Source: a bacterium
Lineage (GTDB): Archaea; Thermoplasmatota; Thermoplasmata; Lutacidiplasmatales; UBA184
DNA length: 49,725 nt
NCBI GenBank assembly: GCA_027309555.1
Contig: DAIDCO010000005.1
Location: 1-49,725, forward strand
Reading direction: 5' to 3'
The first letter of the stretch is position 1. Every line of letters starts with the position of its first letter. Shown here piece by piece: positions 16,345 through 24,754 of this stretch. The notes beneath the pieces are model-generated. The model was not told the origin of the DNA and did no database searches. It saw nothing but the letters and a program-made list of their open reading frames with translations. The position numbers and the translations under genes were made by a program.

Positions 16345-18531
16345 TCACGCGTACTCTTCCGCGGCCCCGGGGAACATCGTCCCCCAGGCCTTGATGGCGA
16401 ACTGCTGTTTGATGACCGAGAAGACGGGGTAGGCGAGGATCCAGCCGAGCCAGCGCCCGCGGCGGTACTTGAGGAAGTAGTAGGCGAGGACGATCCCCCG
16501 GGGGATGAGCAGCAGGAGCAGGATGAACGCGAGGTGGATGATGGTCGGAACGAACAGGGCCGCCAGTACGACGTAGAGGTAGAGCCCGCTCCGCAGCCCC
16601 GAGCGGATGAACAGGGCGAGCCAGTAGAACATGGCGAGCCCACCGTACGCCCACGCTTCCGTGAACGAGGGATACAGGTGGCGATAGCGGGCGTAGATAC
16701 CGCCCCGATTCCAACGCAACCGCTGGCGCTCGAGCTTCGAATAGTCCGCGGGAACGTCCTCGAAGGCCGCCGCCTCGGGCTCGTAGCGCATCCGCAGGCC
16801 CTGCCGCTGGAGCCTTAGGGTGATCTCGGTGTCCTCCCCGTTCCACTCGACCCACCCGCCCGCCTGGAGGAGGTCGGCTCGACGGAACGCGGAGAAGGCG
16901 CCGTCGATCACCTGGGCCGCCCGGAATCCCATCGTCGCCCGGCGAAGGAACATGTGATTCCACGCGATCTCCATGAACCGCAGCCGTCGGGTCCAACCGG
17001 TGTCTTGGAGCGGAAGGATGAGCCCCTGGACGCCGCCGATGTCCGGCTCGGAGAAGTGGGGCACGGCTTTCGCGAACCCGAGGCTCGTGGAGAGCCGGGT
17101 GTCGGCGTCGATCCGTACGATGATCTCGCCGCTCGCCACGCGGAGCATCGCGTTCAGGACGTTCGCCTTCCCGCCGTGGGGAAGGTCCACCACCCCGCCC
17201 GTGGCATGGCGGAGGTCGAGGACCGCGCGGATCGCGATCGGGAGCGTCCGGTCGGTGGACCCGTCGTTCCCGACCAGGATCTCGGTCGTCCCGGGGTACA
17301 GGCGCGCGGCGGCGTCGACGGACTGGATCGTCGCGGCGATCCCTTCCGCCTCGTTGTAGGCTGGGATGATGACCGTGACCGGGGGATGGTACACTGAGAG
17401 CGGCGCGGGGGGGCGACGGGCCAGATGGTGGGAGTACAACGCCCGGCCGATGAGCGCCCAGATCGTCAGGACGACGATCGGGAGCAAGAGCAGGATACCG
17501 ATCGGCAGGAACGCGTGGCCTACTCCGATGTAGCGGAACACGAGGTAGAGGATCGCGAGGCCGAGCACGGTTGCAGTCGCCACTGCGAGGAAGAAGACCA
17601 GTACGACGCCGGGCTCGGTGTCGACGACGGGGCGAACGCTCACCATCTGGGGCAGTCGAACGGTCGATAGGACGAGGGCGGCCACGAACACGCCTCCGAG
17701 GAGACCCCGGGCGAGGAGGACCGCCGAATGGGAGAACGGCTCCCCGACGGTGAAGAAGACCGCGTCGGCGAGGAGCGAGAGGACGGGGTAGAGCGCCGCG
17801 AGGGCGACCGCCCGCCGGAAGTGGGAACGCTCGAACCGATCGGTGGTGACGACCCCCGAAGCGAGCAGGTAGGCGAGCATGAAGCAGAAGTAGACCACGA
17901 AGATGTAGTCGGGAAGGACCTGGGACGGCGAGAGGCTCGAGAGGATCGTCGAGTACGGGCGCGGCCAGAATACCGCCGTCCCGATCCAGTGTACGACGTA
18001 GTCGTAGACGTAGAAGAACGGGTGCCGGTAGAGCATGATCGTCACGACGAGGAGGGAGAACGCGACGAGCAGATTCCGGACGAACGGAGTGGGTGGGGGA
18101 GGCACGAGCGATGGCGCTTTCGGAACGTACGGTTCGGCGATGGTCGAGACGCGGTCCTTCCTCCAGATGCGAACGGCGTCTTGCGGTCGGAGCGTTGCCC
18201 GAGCCACGTGCTCCTGTTCCTCGGGGCGCAGCGCCACTTCGTGATAGGGCGCGAGCGGGACCAGCTCGGGGGCTTGTTCCGCCCGTTGGTGGGCTGACCG
18301 CAGGAAGAAGACGATGCCCAGAACGAGCGTCAGGAGCACGGGGATCGCCCCGAGCGGGAGGTCGAGCGACACGAGGTCCGAAAGGAGCTGGCCGGGAAGG
18401 GACGCGAAGACCGACGGGATCGCCACCCCGAAGGCCGCGGCGGCCCCGAGACCGATCACGCCGGAAATCCTCTTCGGGCTCCACGAGGCCGGAGAGGGGC
18501 CGTCGGAACTCCGAGGTCTGCGAACCCGCAT
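16345..18531 (-). CDS. Membrane-bound processive-type GT2 glycosyltransferase
   Basis: About 728 aa from the ATG at 18531. The N-terminal half has around eight or nine membrane helices. A cytoplasmic GT-A domain follows (VTVIIPAYNEAEG, VGNDGSTDRT, IDADTR, WNGEDTEITLRL) with the QRLRW box of the cellulose/hyaluronan synthase-like group, then three or four C-terminal helices. The D, DxD, D and QxxRW set is complete, so it should be active, polymerising or adding sugars while extruding them across the membrane. A GTG at 18579 is in frame, but the TATA-like TATTCAATAG at 18591-18600 would place transcription start downstream of it, so the ATG is preferred. It precedes the sulfoquinovose synthase gene on the same strand. 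The product is unknown. Confidence 0.85.
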   Translation of the reverse strand: MRVRRPRSSDGPSPASWSPKRISGVIGLGAAAAFGVAIPSVFASLPGQLLSDLVSLDLPLGAIPVLLTLVLGIVFFLRSAHQRAEQAPELVPLAPYHEVALRPEEQEHVARATLRPQDAVRIWRKDRVSTIAEPYVPKAPSLVPPPPTPFVRNLLVAFSLLVVTIMLYRHPFFYVYDYVVHWIGTAVFWPRPYSTILSSLSPSQVLPDYIFVVYFCFMLAYLLASGVVTTDRFERSHFRRAVALAALYPVLSLLADAVFFTVGEPFSHSAVLLARGLLGGVFVAALVLSTVRLPQMVSVRPVVDTEPGVVLVFFLAVATATVLGLAILYLVFRYIGVGHAFLPIGILLLLPIVVLTIWALIGRALYSHHLARRPPAPLSVYHPPVTVIIPAYNEAEGIAATIQSVDAAARLYPGTTEILVGNDGSTDRTLPIAIRAVLDLRHATGGVVDLPHGGKANVLNAMLRVASGEIIVRIDADTRLSTSLGFAKAVPHFSEPDIGGVQGLILPLQDTGWTRRLRFMEIAWNHMFLRRATMGFRAAQVIDGAFSAFRRADLLQAGGWVEWNGEDTEITLRLQRQGLRMRYEPEAAAFEDVPADYSKLERQRLRWNRGGIYARYRHLYPSFTEAWAYGGLAMFYWLALFIRSGLRSGLYLYVVLAALFVPTIIHLAFILLLLLIPRGIVLAYYFLKYRRGRWLGWILAYPVFSVIKQQFAIKAWGTMFPGAAEEYA

Positions 18532-18715
18532 GGTACGGCCGGGCCCTCCCGAAGGGCCGCCCGGCTCCCCCACGGTCAACCGGGCCCACTATTGAATACT
18601 ACCCCACACCGGTGCGACGCACGCCGCCCGGGGCCGCGCGAAACGAATGCCCGGCGACGCCTCGTCCCCGAGTCGGGTCGGGCCGAACCGAGGGATCCCG
18701 CCGCGCGGGTAAACC

Positions 18716-18723
18716 GATATATC
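18716..18723 (+). promoter_or_regulatory. TATA box for the phosphoesterase gene at 18745
   Basis: GATATATC within the palindrome ACCGATATATCGGT, centred 25-26 bases before the GTG at 18745. It decides that start and implies a leaderless mRNA with a GTG initiator. Confidence 0.65.
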
Positions 18724-18744
18724 GGTGCCCCGACGTCTTCAATC

Positions 18745-19974
18745 GTGGCCGCTCCCTCCTCGGGCGTTCCGGGCGTCGGTCGTTCGGGCAGACGCGCCCC
18801 GAACCTGCGACGCCCGACCGTCGGAAACCTCCACTACCGGGTCGCCGTGATCCTGGTGGTGGTCCTCGTCGCGGGCGCCGGCTTCATCTACGTCCTCGAG
18901 TCGACCCACCGGTCGCTGATCCCGGCCCCGAGTCCCGGCACTTCGTCGATCGCTTTTCCGACACCGGTCCAGCACGAGATCGTGATCTTCATGGAGAACC
19001 ACGCCCAGTCCGACGTGCTCGCGAGCGGGCCATTCGAGCGTCACCTGGCCCAGGAGTACGCCTTCGCCGCCGGATTCCGCGGAGTGACGTACGATTCGCT
19101 CCAGGACTACGCCTACGCCAACAGCGGGTCGTACTACTTCGGGGGCAGTTCCGTCCCGGAGCTGGTCGACCATGCGGGGGAATCCTGGGCCGCGTACATG
19201 CAAGGGATGCCGACGCCCTGCGACCGACTTCCCTCGGCGGACGGCCTGTACAACCCGAACCACGACCCGTTCGTCTTCTACAACTACGTGACGAGCTCCC
19301 CGGCCTACTGCGCGAGCCACGTCCTTCCGCTCACGGCATGGAACCAATCGATCGCGGCCGGGACGCTGCCGAACTACGTGTTCATCACCCCGGACATGAC
19401 GAACGACAGCGACAACGTGAGCGCCGCGATCGGGGACGCGTGGCTGCACGGTTTCCTGACCCCGTTCCTCAACTCGAGCTTGTTCGCGAGCAGCGCCGTA
19501 ATGCTCACCTACGACTCGAACGCCATTGAAAACCCGCCGCCCGGTACGCTCGGGAACGGACTCGTCTACTTCTCCCTCATCAGCCCGTACGCGCACCGGA
19601 ACTACACCTCGGCCAACCTCTACAGCGACCCGAACCTCCTGACGACGACCGAATGGCTGCTCGGTCTCGGCCGGACGAATCACAACGACAACTGGGCCGT
19701 GACTCCCCCGATGGTCGACCTGTTCGATTTCGGTCCCACCTATAGTGTGAGCGGTTCCGTCACGTACCAGGGGTCGCCCGTCGCGGGCGCGCAGGTCTCG
19801 GGCAGCGGTTACCTCGCGACCGCGGATGCCGCTGGCGCCTACTCCTTTTCCGTGCCGAACGGGACGTACGTCCTGCAAGCGAGCTCCCCCACGGGGACCT
19901 GTTTGACCTCCTCCTCGACGGTGACGGTCTCGGGAGGCAACGTCTCCCTGCGCTTCGACCTGCCGTGCACGTGA
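18745..19974 (+). CDS. Membrane-anchored phosphoesterase (AcpA/phospholipase C-like)
   Basis: 409 aa from a GTG start fixed by the TATA box 25 bases upstream. An N-terminal membrane anchor (VAVILVVVLVAGAGFIYVL, ~35-53) is followed by an extracellular phosphoesterase domain starting FPTPVQHEIVIFMENHAQS, the MEN metal-ligand motif of this alkaline-phosphatase-related family, and ending in TTTEWLLGLG. The region that carries the nucleophile in relatives (KHGSNPNYFAATSG in the paralogue at 27122) reads YANSGSYYFGGSS here, so the active site looks altered. A C-terminal carboxypeptidase-regulatory-like beta domain (VSGSVTYQGSPVAGAQVSG) of about 75 residues completes the protein. The probable role is hydrolysis of extracellular phosphate esters or cell-surface modification. 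Confidence 0.75.
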   Translation: MAAPSSGVPGVGRSGRRAPNLRRPTVGNLHYRVAVILVVVLVAGAGFIYVLESTHRSLIPAPSPGTSSIAFPTPVQHEIVIFMENHAQSDVLASGPFERHLAQEYAFAAGFRGVTYDSLQDYAYANSGSYYFGGSSVPELVDHAGESWAAYMQGMPTPCDRLPSADGLYNPNHDPFVFYNYVTSSPAYCASHVLPLTAWNQSIAAGTLPNYVFITPDMTNDSDNVSAAIGDAWLHGFLTPFLNSSLFASSAVMLTYDSNAIENPPPGTLGNGLVYFSLISPYAHRNYTSANLYSDPNLLTTTEWLLGLGRTNHNDNWAVTPPMVDLFDFGPTYSVSGSVTYQGSPVAGAQVSGSGYLATADAAGAYSFSVPNGTYVLQASSPTGTCLTSSSTVTVSGGNVSLRFDLPCT

Positions 19975-20134
19975 CGGTCGGCTTCGGCCCGCTGACCCTT
20001 CGGCACTATGGTGGGGTAGCCGAACCGGACCGGATCGGCGGTCGTGCGAGTACATCCCTCGGTCGATGGAGCGCGGATTGCGGGGGCCACCGCCCCGCGA
20101 GGCTCCCCGGCACGGCCGGACCCCCGAAGGGGTC

Positions 20135-21541
20135 TCAGGCAACCCATTCGAGGAGGCTGTCGGGCGGCAGGCTCCATTCGGCCGTCGAAGCAGGGTTCCA
20201 CGAGTGCGACACAGGGAAAGCGGTGGAGTTCGACCAGGTGAGGACGGATCCCGATAACCCCGGCGGCACCACGCTCGAGAGATTCACGTCGATCGTGTAG
20301 GTCACGTTCGCGTTCACCAGGACCACGAGGGAAGGATGGAGGGCGTCCGGCCCGAACTGGATCGCATAAACCCCGCTCGCCGCGGTCCCCACAGTGATCG
20401 CGTGGGCCACGGTCGGGAACGTGCTCGGCAACGTCTCAAAGAGCCCGTAGGTGAGCTGCGGGGAGCCGGAACCCGAGAGCCAGCTGCCCGGATACGAACC
20501 TTGGGAGGTCCAGAACAGCATGCCCGTCACTCCGGATTCCACCCCCTGCGCGATCTCGACCGCCTCGAACGGGACCCAGGGGAAGGAGACCGGGGCCCCC
20601 GTCGCCGACGATTCGACACCGACCTCATCGGCCAGAATCGCGATCCGACAGCTGGAGCAGGCGAGGCGAATGGCGTTCTCGTCCGCCGCCACCCGTGCGA
20701 GGAGACTGTCCGAGTCCGCGAGGCTCGTGAAGAGGTCCGCCGCCGACGCGGATACGGAATAGGTTCCCGCGGGGTAGACGTGAATGGCCAGCGCGGAGAG
20801 ATTCGGACCATTGACGGCCACCGTGGCCTCGATCCAGGAGGTCTCGCCGATGCCTCCGGTGCCCGTGCCCGGGAGGCCCAGGATCGGCGTGAGCGGGTCG
20901 ACCGTGCGGATCGCCGAGATGTAGGCCGCCAGCTCCTGCGCGTACTGCAGGGGCGAGGGGGTCGAGTTCTGGCCGGGCTGCCAATCGGTCCATGGGTAGC
21001 CCCAGTGGGGCCAGAGAGCGGGTTCGTTCCCGACCTCCCAGTACGCGGGCCGGAACCCCAAGGTCGATTCGAAGTAGCTGACCTCCCGCTGGGCATAGCT
21101 CGGCTGGTCGACTTCCCCGGGGATCGTGACAATGGCGCGGCAACCGGCCGACTCGCACCACCGGACGAAATCCGCTGCGGTCGTCGGAGCGGGCGAGGGG
21201 CTCCCGCCCGTTCCGTAAATCAGCCCCGTACCGTTGAGGGCGAGCGGGTCGAAGCGGTCCGCGAGCGCGCCGCCCGGCCACCGGACGAGCCGCGCGGGCG
21301 TGGCGGTCACCGCCGACCCTTGCGCGCCCATCGGGAAGTCGGCCCGCAGGTTCACGCCCAGGAATCCGGTGCCGACGGAGTAGGTGGTCGCGTTATTGAC
21401 CGTCAGATTCGCGGCGAGGGAGGGGTACGTCACGGGAGCGGTCGCGGGACTCAGGTAGTAGGCGATTCCGATGACCGCGGAGGAGACCACGATGGCCGCG
21501 ACCAGCACGGCGATCGCCCGGCCGAATCGACTGCGTGCCAT
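20135..21541 (-). CDS. Membrane-anchored glycoside hydrolase-like protein (clan GH-A type)
   Basis: 468 aa from the ATG at 21541; an upstream in-frame ATG at 21580 would precede the predicted transcription start. One N-terminal helix (AIAVLVAAIVVSSAVIGIAYYL) exports and anchors it. The TIM-barrel part shows RWPGGALADRFDP (~87-99), YWEVGNEPALWP (acid/base candidate Glu173), AIHVYP and ILADEVGVES (nucleophile candidate Glu306), as in GH39/GH51/GH79-like enzymes. A C-terminal beta domain (VYAIQFGPDALHPSLVVLVNA) follows. It probably trims or degrades glycans outside the cell. It converges with the phosphoesterase gene at 18745; the 160-base gap between their stops shows nothing I recognise. Confidence 0.75.
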   Translation of the reverse strand: MARSRFGRAIAVLVAAIVVSSAVIGIAYYLSPATAPVTYPSLAANLTVNNATTYSVGTGFLGVNLRADFPMGAQGSAVTATPARLVRWPGGALADRFDPLALNGTGLIYGTGGSPSPAPTTAADFVRWCESAGCRAIVTIPGEVDQPSYAQREVSYFESTLGFRPAYWEVGNEPALWPHWGYPWTDWQPGQNSTPSPLQYAQELAAYISAIRTVDPLTPILGLPGTGTGGIGETSWIEATVAVNGPNLSALAIHVYPAGTYSVSASAADLFTSLADSDSLLARVAADENAIRLACSSCRIAILADEVGVESSATGAPVSFPWVPFEAVEIAQGVESGVTGMLFWTSQGSYPGSWLSGSGSPQLTYGLFETLPSTFPTVAHAITVGTAASGVYAIQFGPDALHPSLVVLVNANVTYTIDVNLSSVVPPGLSGSVLTWSNSTAFPVSHSWNPASTAEWSLPPDSLLEWVA

Positions 21542-21565
21542 CCCCTGTACGAAGCGAGCGGTCGG

Positions 21566-21574
21566 CTTAAAGAT
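21566..21574 (-). promoter_or_regulatory. TATA-like box for the glycoside hydrolase gene
   Basis: Minus-strand ATCTTTAAG, centred 28-29 bases before the ATG at 21541; it rules out the longer start at 21580. Confidence 0.55.
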
Positions 21575-21606
21575 GGGCAATCCCCGGTCGGTCCCGGCCG
21601 CGACGG

Positions 21607-23010
21607 CTAGTCGTAGCCCCAGCTCTTCAAGCGGCGGTCGACCTCCGGGTCGCGCCGACCGGTCGGGGCGACAACTCCGCTCGCAGTGCGTCCCACCGCC
21701 CGTTCGGCGGTCTCGACGAGGCGATCGGGAGCCCGGGCGATAGCGCCCTCGTAGTGGACCACCCCGTCGGCCCCCATCGCGACCGTCCCCTCCTCGGAGA
21801 ACACCCGGACCGTACGGTGGTAACTCGAAGGGGGGGCCGACAGCAAGAATCCTCGCGGAGGGTGGGGAGAGGGGCCTTCCCAGAACGCCGTCGCGGGGCC
21901 CCGGCGTCCGACGGACCGCTCGAGGACGGCGGTCGGAGCGACGTCCTCCTCGTTCACCGCCCGGGCGACGACGAGGTCGAACAAGTGGCGCAGGTCGACC
22001 CAGGCATCGAGCCGCGCCGCCGGCAGGCTCGGTTCGCCCCGGCGGTACTCGAGGTAGACCGCCGGGATCCGGACCAGTTCGTCATGCAGGTAGAACGCGT
22101 GCCCGAAGAAACCGGCGTGCTCGCCGAGGCCCTGACCGTGGTCGCTCGCCACCAGGACCGCGGCATCGTCGAGGATGCCCGACGTCCGGAGGCGGTCGAA
22201 CACCGACCGGAGGGCCGAGTCGAGCCGCAGCGCGGCTTCACGGTACGGTCGCATCATGTCGAGTTCGAGCCCCCAGTGCGCGAGCGCCTGGGTATGGCGC
22301 GCCAGATTGACGGAAGGGAGGTACGTCAGGTCGAGCCCTAACGAACGGTGGCCGGCCGGTGGCTCGTACGGCTCGTGCATCTCCATCAGGTTCACGAGAA
22401 GGTGAAGGGGTTCGCGCCCGGAGCGGAGCTTGAGGTATCGCCCGAGCGCCCGGGCGACGCCGTCACCGGCGTAGAGGGGACGAACGGCCCGGTGGGCCGC
22501 CGTCCCTCCGAACTGGAGCAGGCCGTCCAGCCGTCCGCCCGAACGGGCCCCGGAGTCTCGCGCTCGACGGAGGATCCGAGAGTAGACCAGCTGCTCATAG
22601 CCCGCGACCTGGAGCCCTCGCAGCACGAGGCTCGAGAGCCAGGTAGGGAGTCCGGGGTTGAACTCGTCGTAGCCGCGGGCCGTCCCGACCTCGGGAGCCA
22701 CGAGCCAGTTCGCCGAAAGTCCCACGCTCCGGCCCCCTCGTTGGCGCCAAAGGTCGGCCAGGAACGGATTCGAAGGAACTACGGTCGTCCCCGAGGCGAT
22801 GTGGAAGTGCGTGGCCCAGGGGTCGCTGCCCGAGAGCAGGCTCACATGCGATGGTGGGGTCCAGCAGGAGCTCGCGACGGCATGGGAGAAGCTCGTGCCC
22901 TGCCGAACCAGGCCGGAAAAGAACGGCATGGCGCTGCCCTCCTCGAGGCCGGGAAAGAACTGTGGATGGCGGAGCGTATCGAGAACGATGACGACGAGGT
23001 TCTTCGGCAT
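21607..23010 (-). CDS. Sulfatase-family hydrolase, paralogue 1
   Basis: 467 aa. An N-terminal metal Asp lies in LVVIVLDTLRH. The active-site stretch CWTPPSHVSLLSGS corresponds to the CxPSR box of sulfatases, but the residue at the formylglycine position is Thr, not Cys or Ser, as in phosphoglycerol transferases and related phosphohydrolases. VASDHGQGLGEHAGFFGHA supplies the distal metal ligands. No signal peptide or membrane helix is seen. I therefore call it an alkaline-phosphatase-superfamily hydrolase whose sulfatase activity is doubtful. A TATA-like GGATATC lies about 45 bases upstream. Downstream of a second homologue (23111) on the same strand, 100 bases apart; both proteins end in WGY followed by D or E. 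Likely acts on phosphorylated or sulfated glycan. Confidence 0.8.
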   Translation of the reverse strand: MPKNLVVIVLDTLRHPQFFPGLEEGSAMPFFSGLVRQGTSFSHAVASSCWTPPSHVSLLSGSDPWATHFHIASGTTVVPSNPFLADLWRQRGGRSVGLSANWLVAPEVGTARGYDEFNPGLPTWLSSLVLRGLQVAGYEQLVYSRILRRARDSGARSGGRLDGLLQFGGTAAHRAVRPLYAGDGVARALGRYLKLRSGREPLHLLVNLMEMHEPYEPPAGHRSLGLDLTYLPSVNLARHTQALAHWGLELDMMRPYREAALRLDSALRSVFDRLRTSGILDDAAVLVASDHGQGLGEHAGFFGHAFYLHDELVRIPAVYLEYRRGEPSLPAARLDAWVDLRHLFDLVVARAVNEEDVAPTAVLERSVGRRGPATAFWEGPSPHPPRGFLLSAPPSSYHRTVRVFSEEGTVAMGADGVVHYEGAIARAPDRLVETAERAVGRTASGVVAPTGRRDPEVDRRLKSWGYD

Positions 23011-23110
23011 CGGGGTCCACGGTCTCGCGGAAACCGGCTGCGGACGGGTAGATATCCTTTGTGCTGGGCGGCCCGGGCCCGGGGGGATGGACCGGCACCG
23101 ATCCGGGGCA

Positions 23111-24679
23111 CTACTCGTAGCCCCACGAACGCATCTGCTCGTCGAGCTCGGCCTCCACTACGGGCGCCGACCCACGCGCCGCACGGCGCTCGCTCTCCCA
23201 ATGCTCGTAGGGCCCGAAGACCTCCTGGCGCGCCGTGACGGCCTCGGCGGGGGTCAAGCGGGTCGGGGCGCTCGAATCGGGATCCCCCGGGAACTCCCAG
23301 CGGTCGATCGTGCCCGTCGCGAGGTCGAGCAGGAGCTTCTCCTCGTTTCGGTACGCGGCGATCAGGCGGTGGTTCCAGGCGAGGTCGAGGCGCACCCCCC
23401 GGAGGGACCGGTTCTGGTCCGAAGCCGGGCCTCCTTCGAAATAGACGACTCCGGCTTCACGGCTCTGCGGCACGAACGGGAAGGGGGCGCGCCCGGTGGC
23501 GTCGAACGGCGCCTTCCCTCCGGCCGCGGCCCGGAACCAGCCCGAGAGCTCCGTGAGGCTGACCCAGGGCTCGACCCGCCGCGGGAGGTCGATTCCCTCC
23601 GGTGGGCGGACGAGGCAGGGGACCCGGGAGATCGATTCGGTCGCCCCGCATCCATGATAGACGTTCCCCTGCTCTCCGAAGGATTGCCCGTGGTCCGAGG
23701 TCACGACGACCAGCGTATGGTCGAGCTCCCCGCTCTCTTCGAGCGGCTCCAGGAGCTGGCCGACCTTCGCGTCGGCCTGCCGGATCGCCTCTCGGTAGGC
23801 GCGCTCGAGGAGTGCCCACGGCACGTGCTGCTGGAGCTCAGGGATCGCGAGGAGGTAGTACCGGGCTGTCCGGGAGAACCATCGGGGGAAGAATCCGGCG
23901 CCATCCCGGCCGTCGAGCTCGGGATAGGGCTCGTGACAGTTCACGAGGTTGACGAAGGCAAAGAACGGGCGATGGCGGTCCCGCCCCGTGACCCACTCGC
24001 GGAACGCGCGCGGAACGAACTCGGTCGTTCTCTCGCGCTTGAACGCCACCTCCGATCGGTAGTTGAGCGCGTTCACGGGAAGCACGACCGGGGGGATCGC
24101 ACGGATCGTCTCCCTCAGCGACCGGGCGTAGAGGAGCTTCCGCCGGCCGAAGAGCCGGTGGAGCGAGGAGCGGTCGTCGTTCGACTGCATGATCCGCGTC
24201 GCCTGGCGGACTTCGAACCCCTCTTCGAGGCCGTACCCCGAGACGAGGTGGAGCTGCTCGGTGAAGAGCCCCGTGGCGTACCCCCGGCGATTGAGCCAGG
24301 AGGCGAGCGTCTCGAACGGGGGAGGCCCTTTGACGAACGTCCGCAGGCCGTGCGCGCTCGGATAGGTCCCCGTGAAGAACGACATGTGGGCCGGGATGGT
24401 CCAGTTCGCCGGGGCGACCATCCGGTCGAACACGGTCGCACCGTCGCTCACCAGCCGGTCGAGCACCGGGGTCTCGGCCGCGGGCTCCCCGCCGCTCCAG
24501 CGCACGCTCTGGGACCGGACGGCGTCGAGAATGACGAAGAGGAGGTTCGGCCCCCGCCGCGACTGATCGGGTTCGTTCGACGTCCGGATCCCTCCGTTCC
24601 TTGGTGCTAGGGTACGCGTTGGCCCCCCTATCAGGGCCCCCCTACGCCCCCCCCGAGGCCGGGAGGGGGGAGAGGGCAT
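23111..24679 (-). CDS. Sulfatase-family hydrolase, paralogue 2
   Basis: 522 aa from the ATG at 24679, chosen because the palindromic TATA box at 24699-24708 lies 24-25 bases upstream; the frame is open for 600 more bases, but that is the complement of the divergent repeat gene. After a basic, Gly-rich N-terminus of ~45 residues the fold starts NLLFVILDAVRSQSVRW. The active-site stretch is ANWTIPAHMSFFTGTYPSAHGL with Thr at the nucleophile position, and VVTSDHGQSFGEQGNVYHG is the distal metal site. Cytoplasmic by sequence. It resembles sulfatases in overall layout (C-terminal LRGVRLDLAWNHRLIA), but its Thr nucleophile argues for phosphate-ester chemistry. It sits upstream of paralogue 1 on the same strand. 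Confidence 0.8.
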   Translation of the reverse strand: MPSPPSRPRGGRRGALIGGPTRTLAPRNGGIRTSNEPDQSRRGPNLLFVILDAVRSQSVRWSGGEPAAETPVLDRLVSDGATVFDRMVAPANWTIPAHMSFFTGTYPSAHGLRTFVKGPPPFETLASWLNRRGYATGLFTEQLHLVSGYGLEEGFEVRQATRIMQSNDDRSSLHRLFGRRKLLYARSLRETIRAIPPVVLPVNALNYRSEVAFKRERTTEFVPRAFREWVTGRDRHRPFFAFVNLVNCHEPYPELDGRDGAGFFPRWFSRTARYYLLAIPELQQHVPWALLERAYREAIRQADAKVGQLLEPLEESGELDHTLVVVTSDHGQSFGEQGNVYHGCGATESISRVPCLVRPPEGIDLPRRVEPWVSLTELSGWFRAAAGGKAPFDATGRAPFPFVPQSREAGVVYFEGGPASDQNRSLRGVRLDLAWNHRLIAAYRNEEKLLLDLATGTIDRWEFPGDPDSSAPTRLTPAEAVTARQEVFGPYEHWESERRAARGSAPVVEAELDEQMRSWGYE

Positions 24680-24698
24680 TGCGAGTACGCAAGGATGC

Positions 24699-24708
24699 GT
24701 ATATATAC
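24699..24708. promoter_or_regulatory. Shared palindromic TATA box of two divergent genes
   Basis: GTATATATAC is a perfect 10-base palindrome. On the minus strand its centre is 24-25 bases from the ATG of the sulfatase-like gene; on the plus strand it would start a transcript about 25 bases before the ATG of the repeat protein at 24755. Confidence 0.65.
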
Positions 24709-24754
24709 GGTCGTGTTTCGGGGGAATCACCGCGCAGGAAGCGGGAAACCGAAC

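Noticed and set aside
14919-16643. Much longer version of the UDP-sulfoquinovose synthase reading frame starting at 16643
   Set aside because: The extra ~150 residues are Ser/Pro/Gly/Cys-rich low complexity, lie antisense-in-frame to the GT2 gene end, and the family begins at MKVLITGIDGYTGW with a ribosome-binding site just upstream.
21607-24679. True sulfatases releasing sulfate
   Set aside because: The position of the formylglycine-forming Cys/Ser is Thr in both proteins, so I call them sulfatase-family hydrolases without claiming sulfatase activity.
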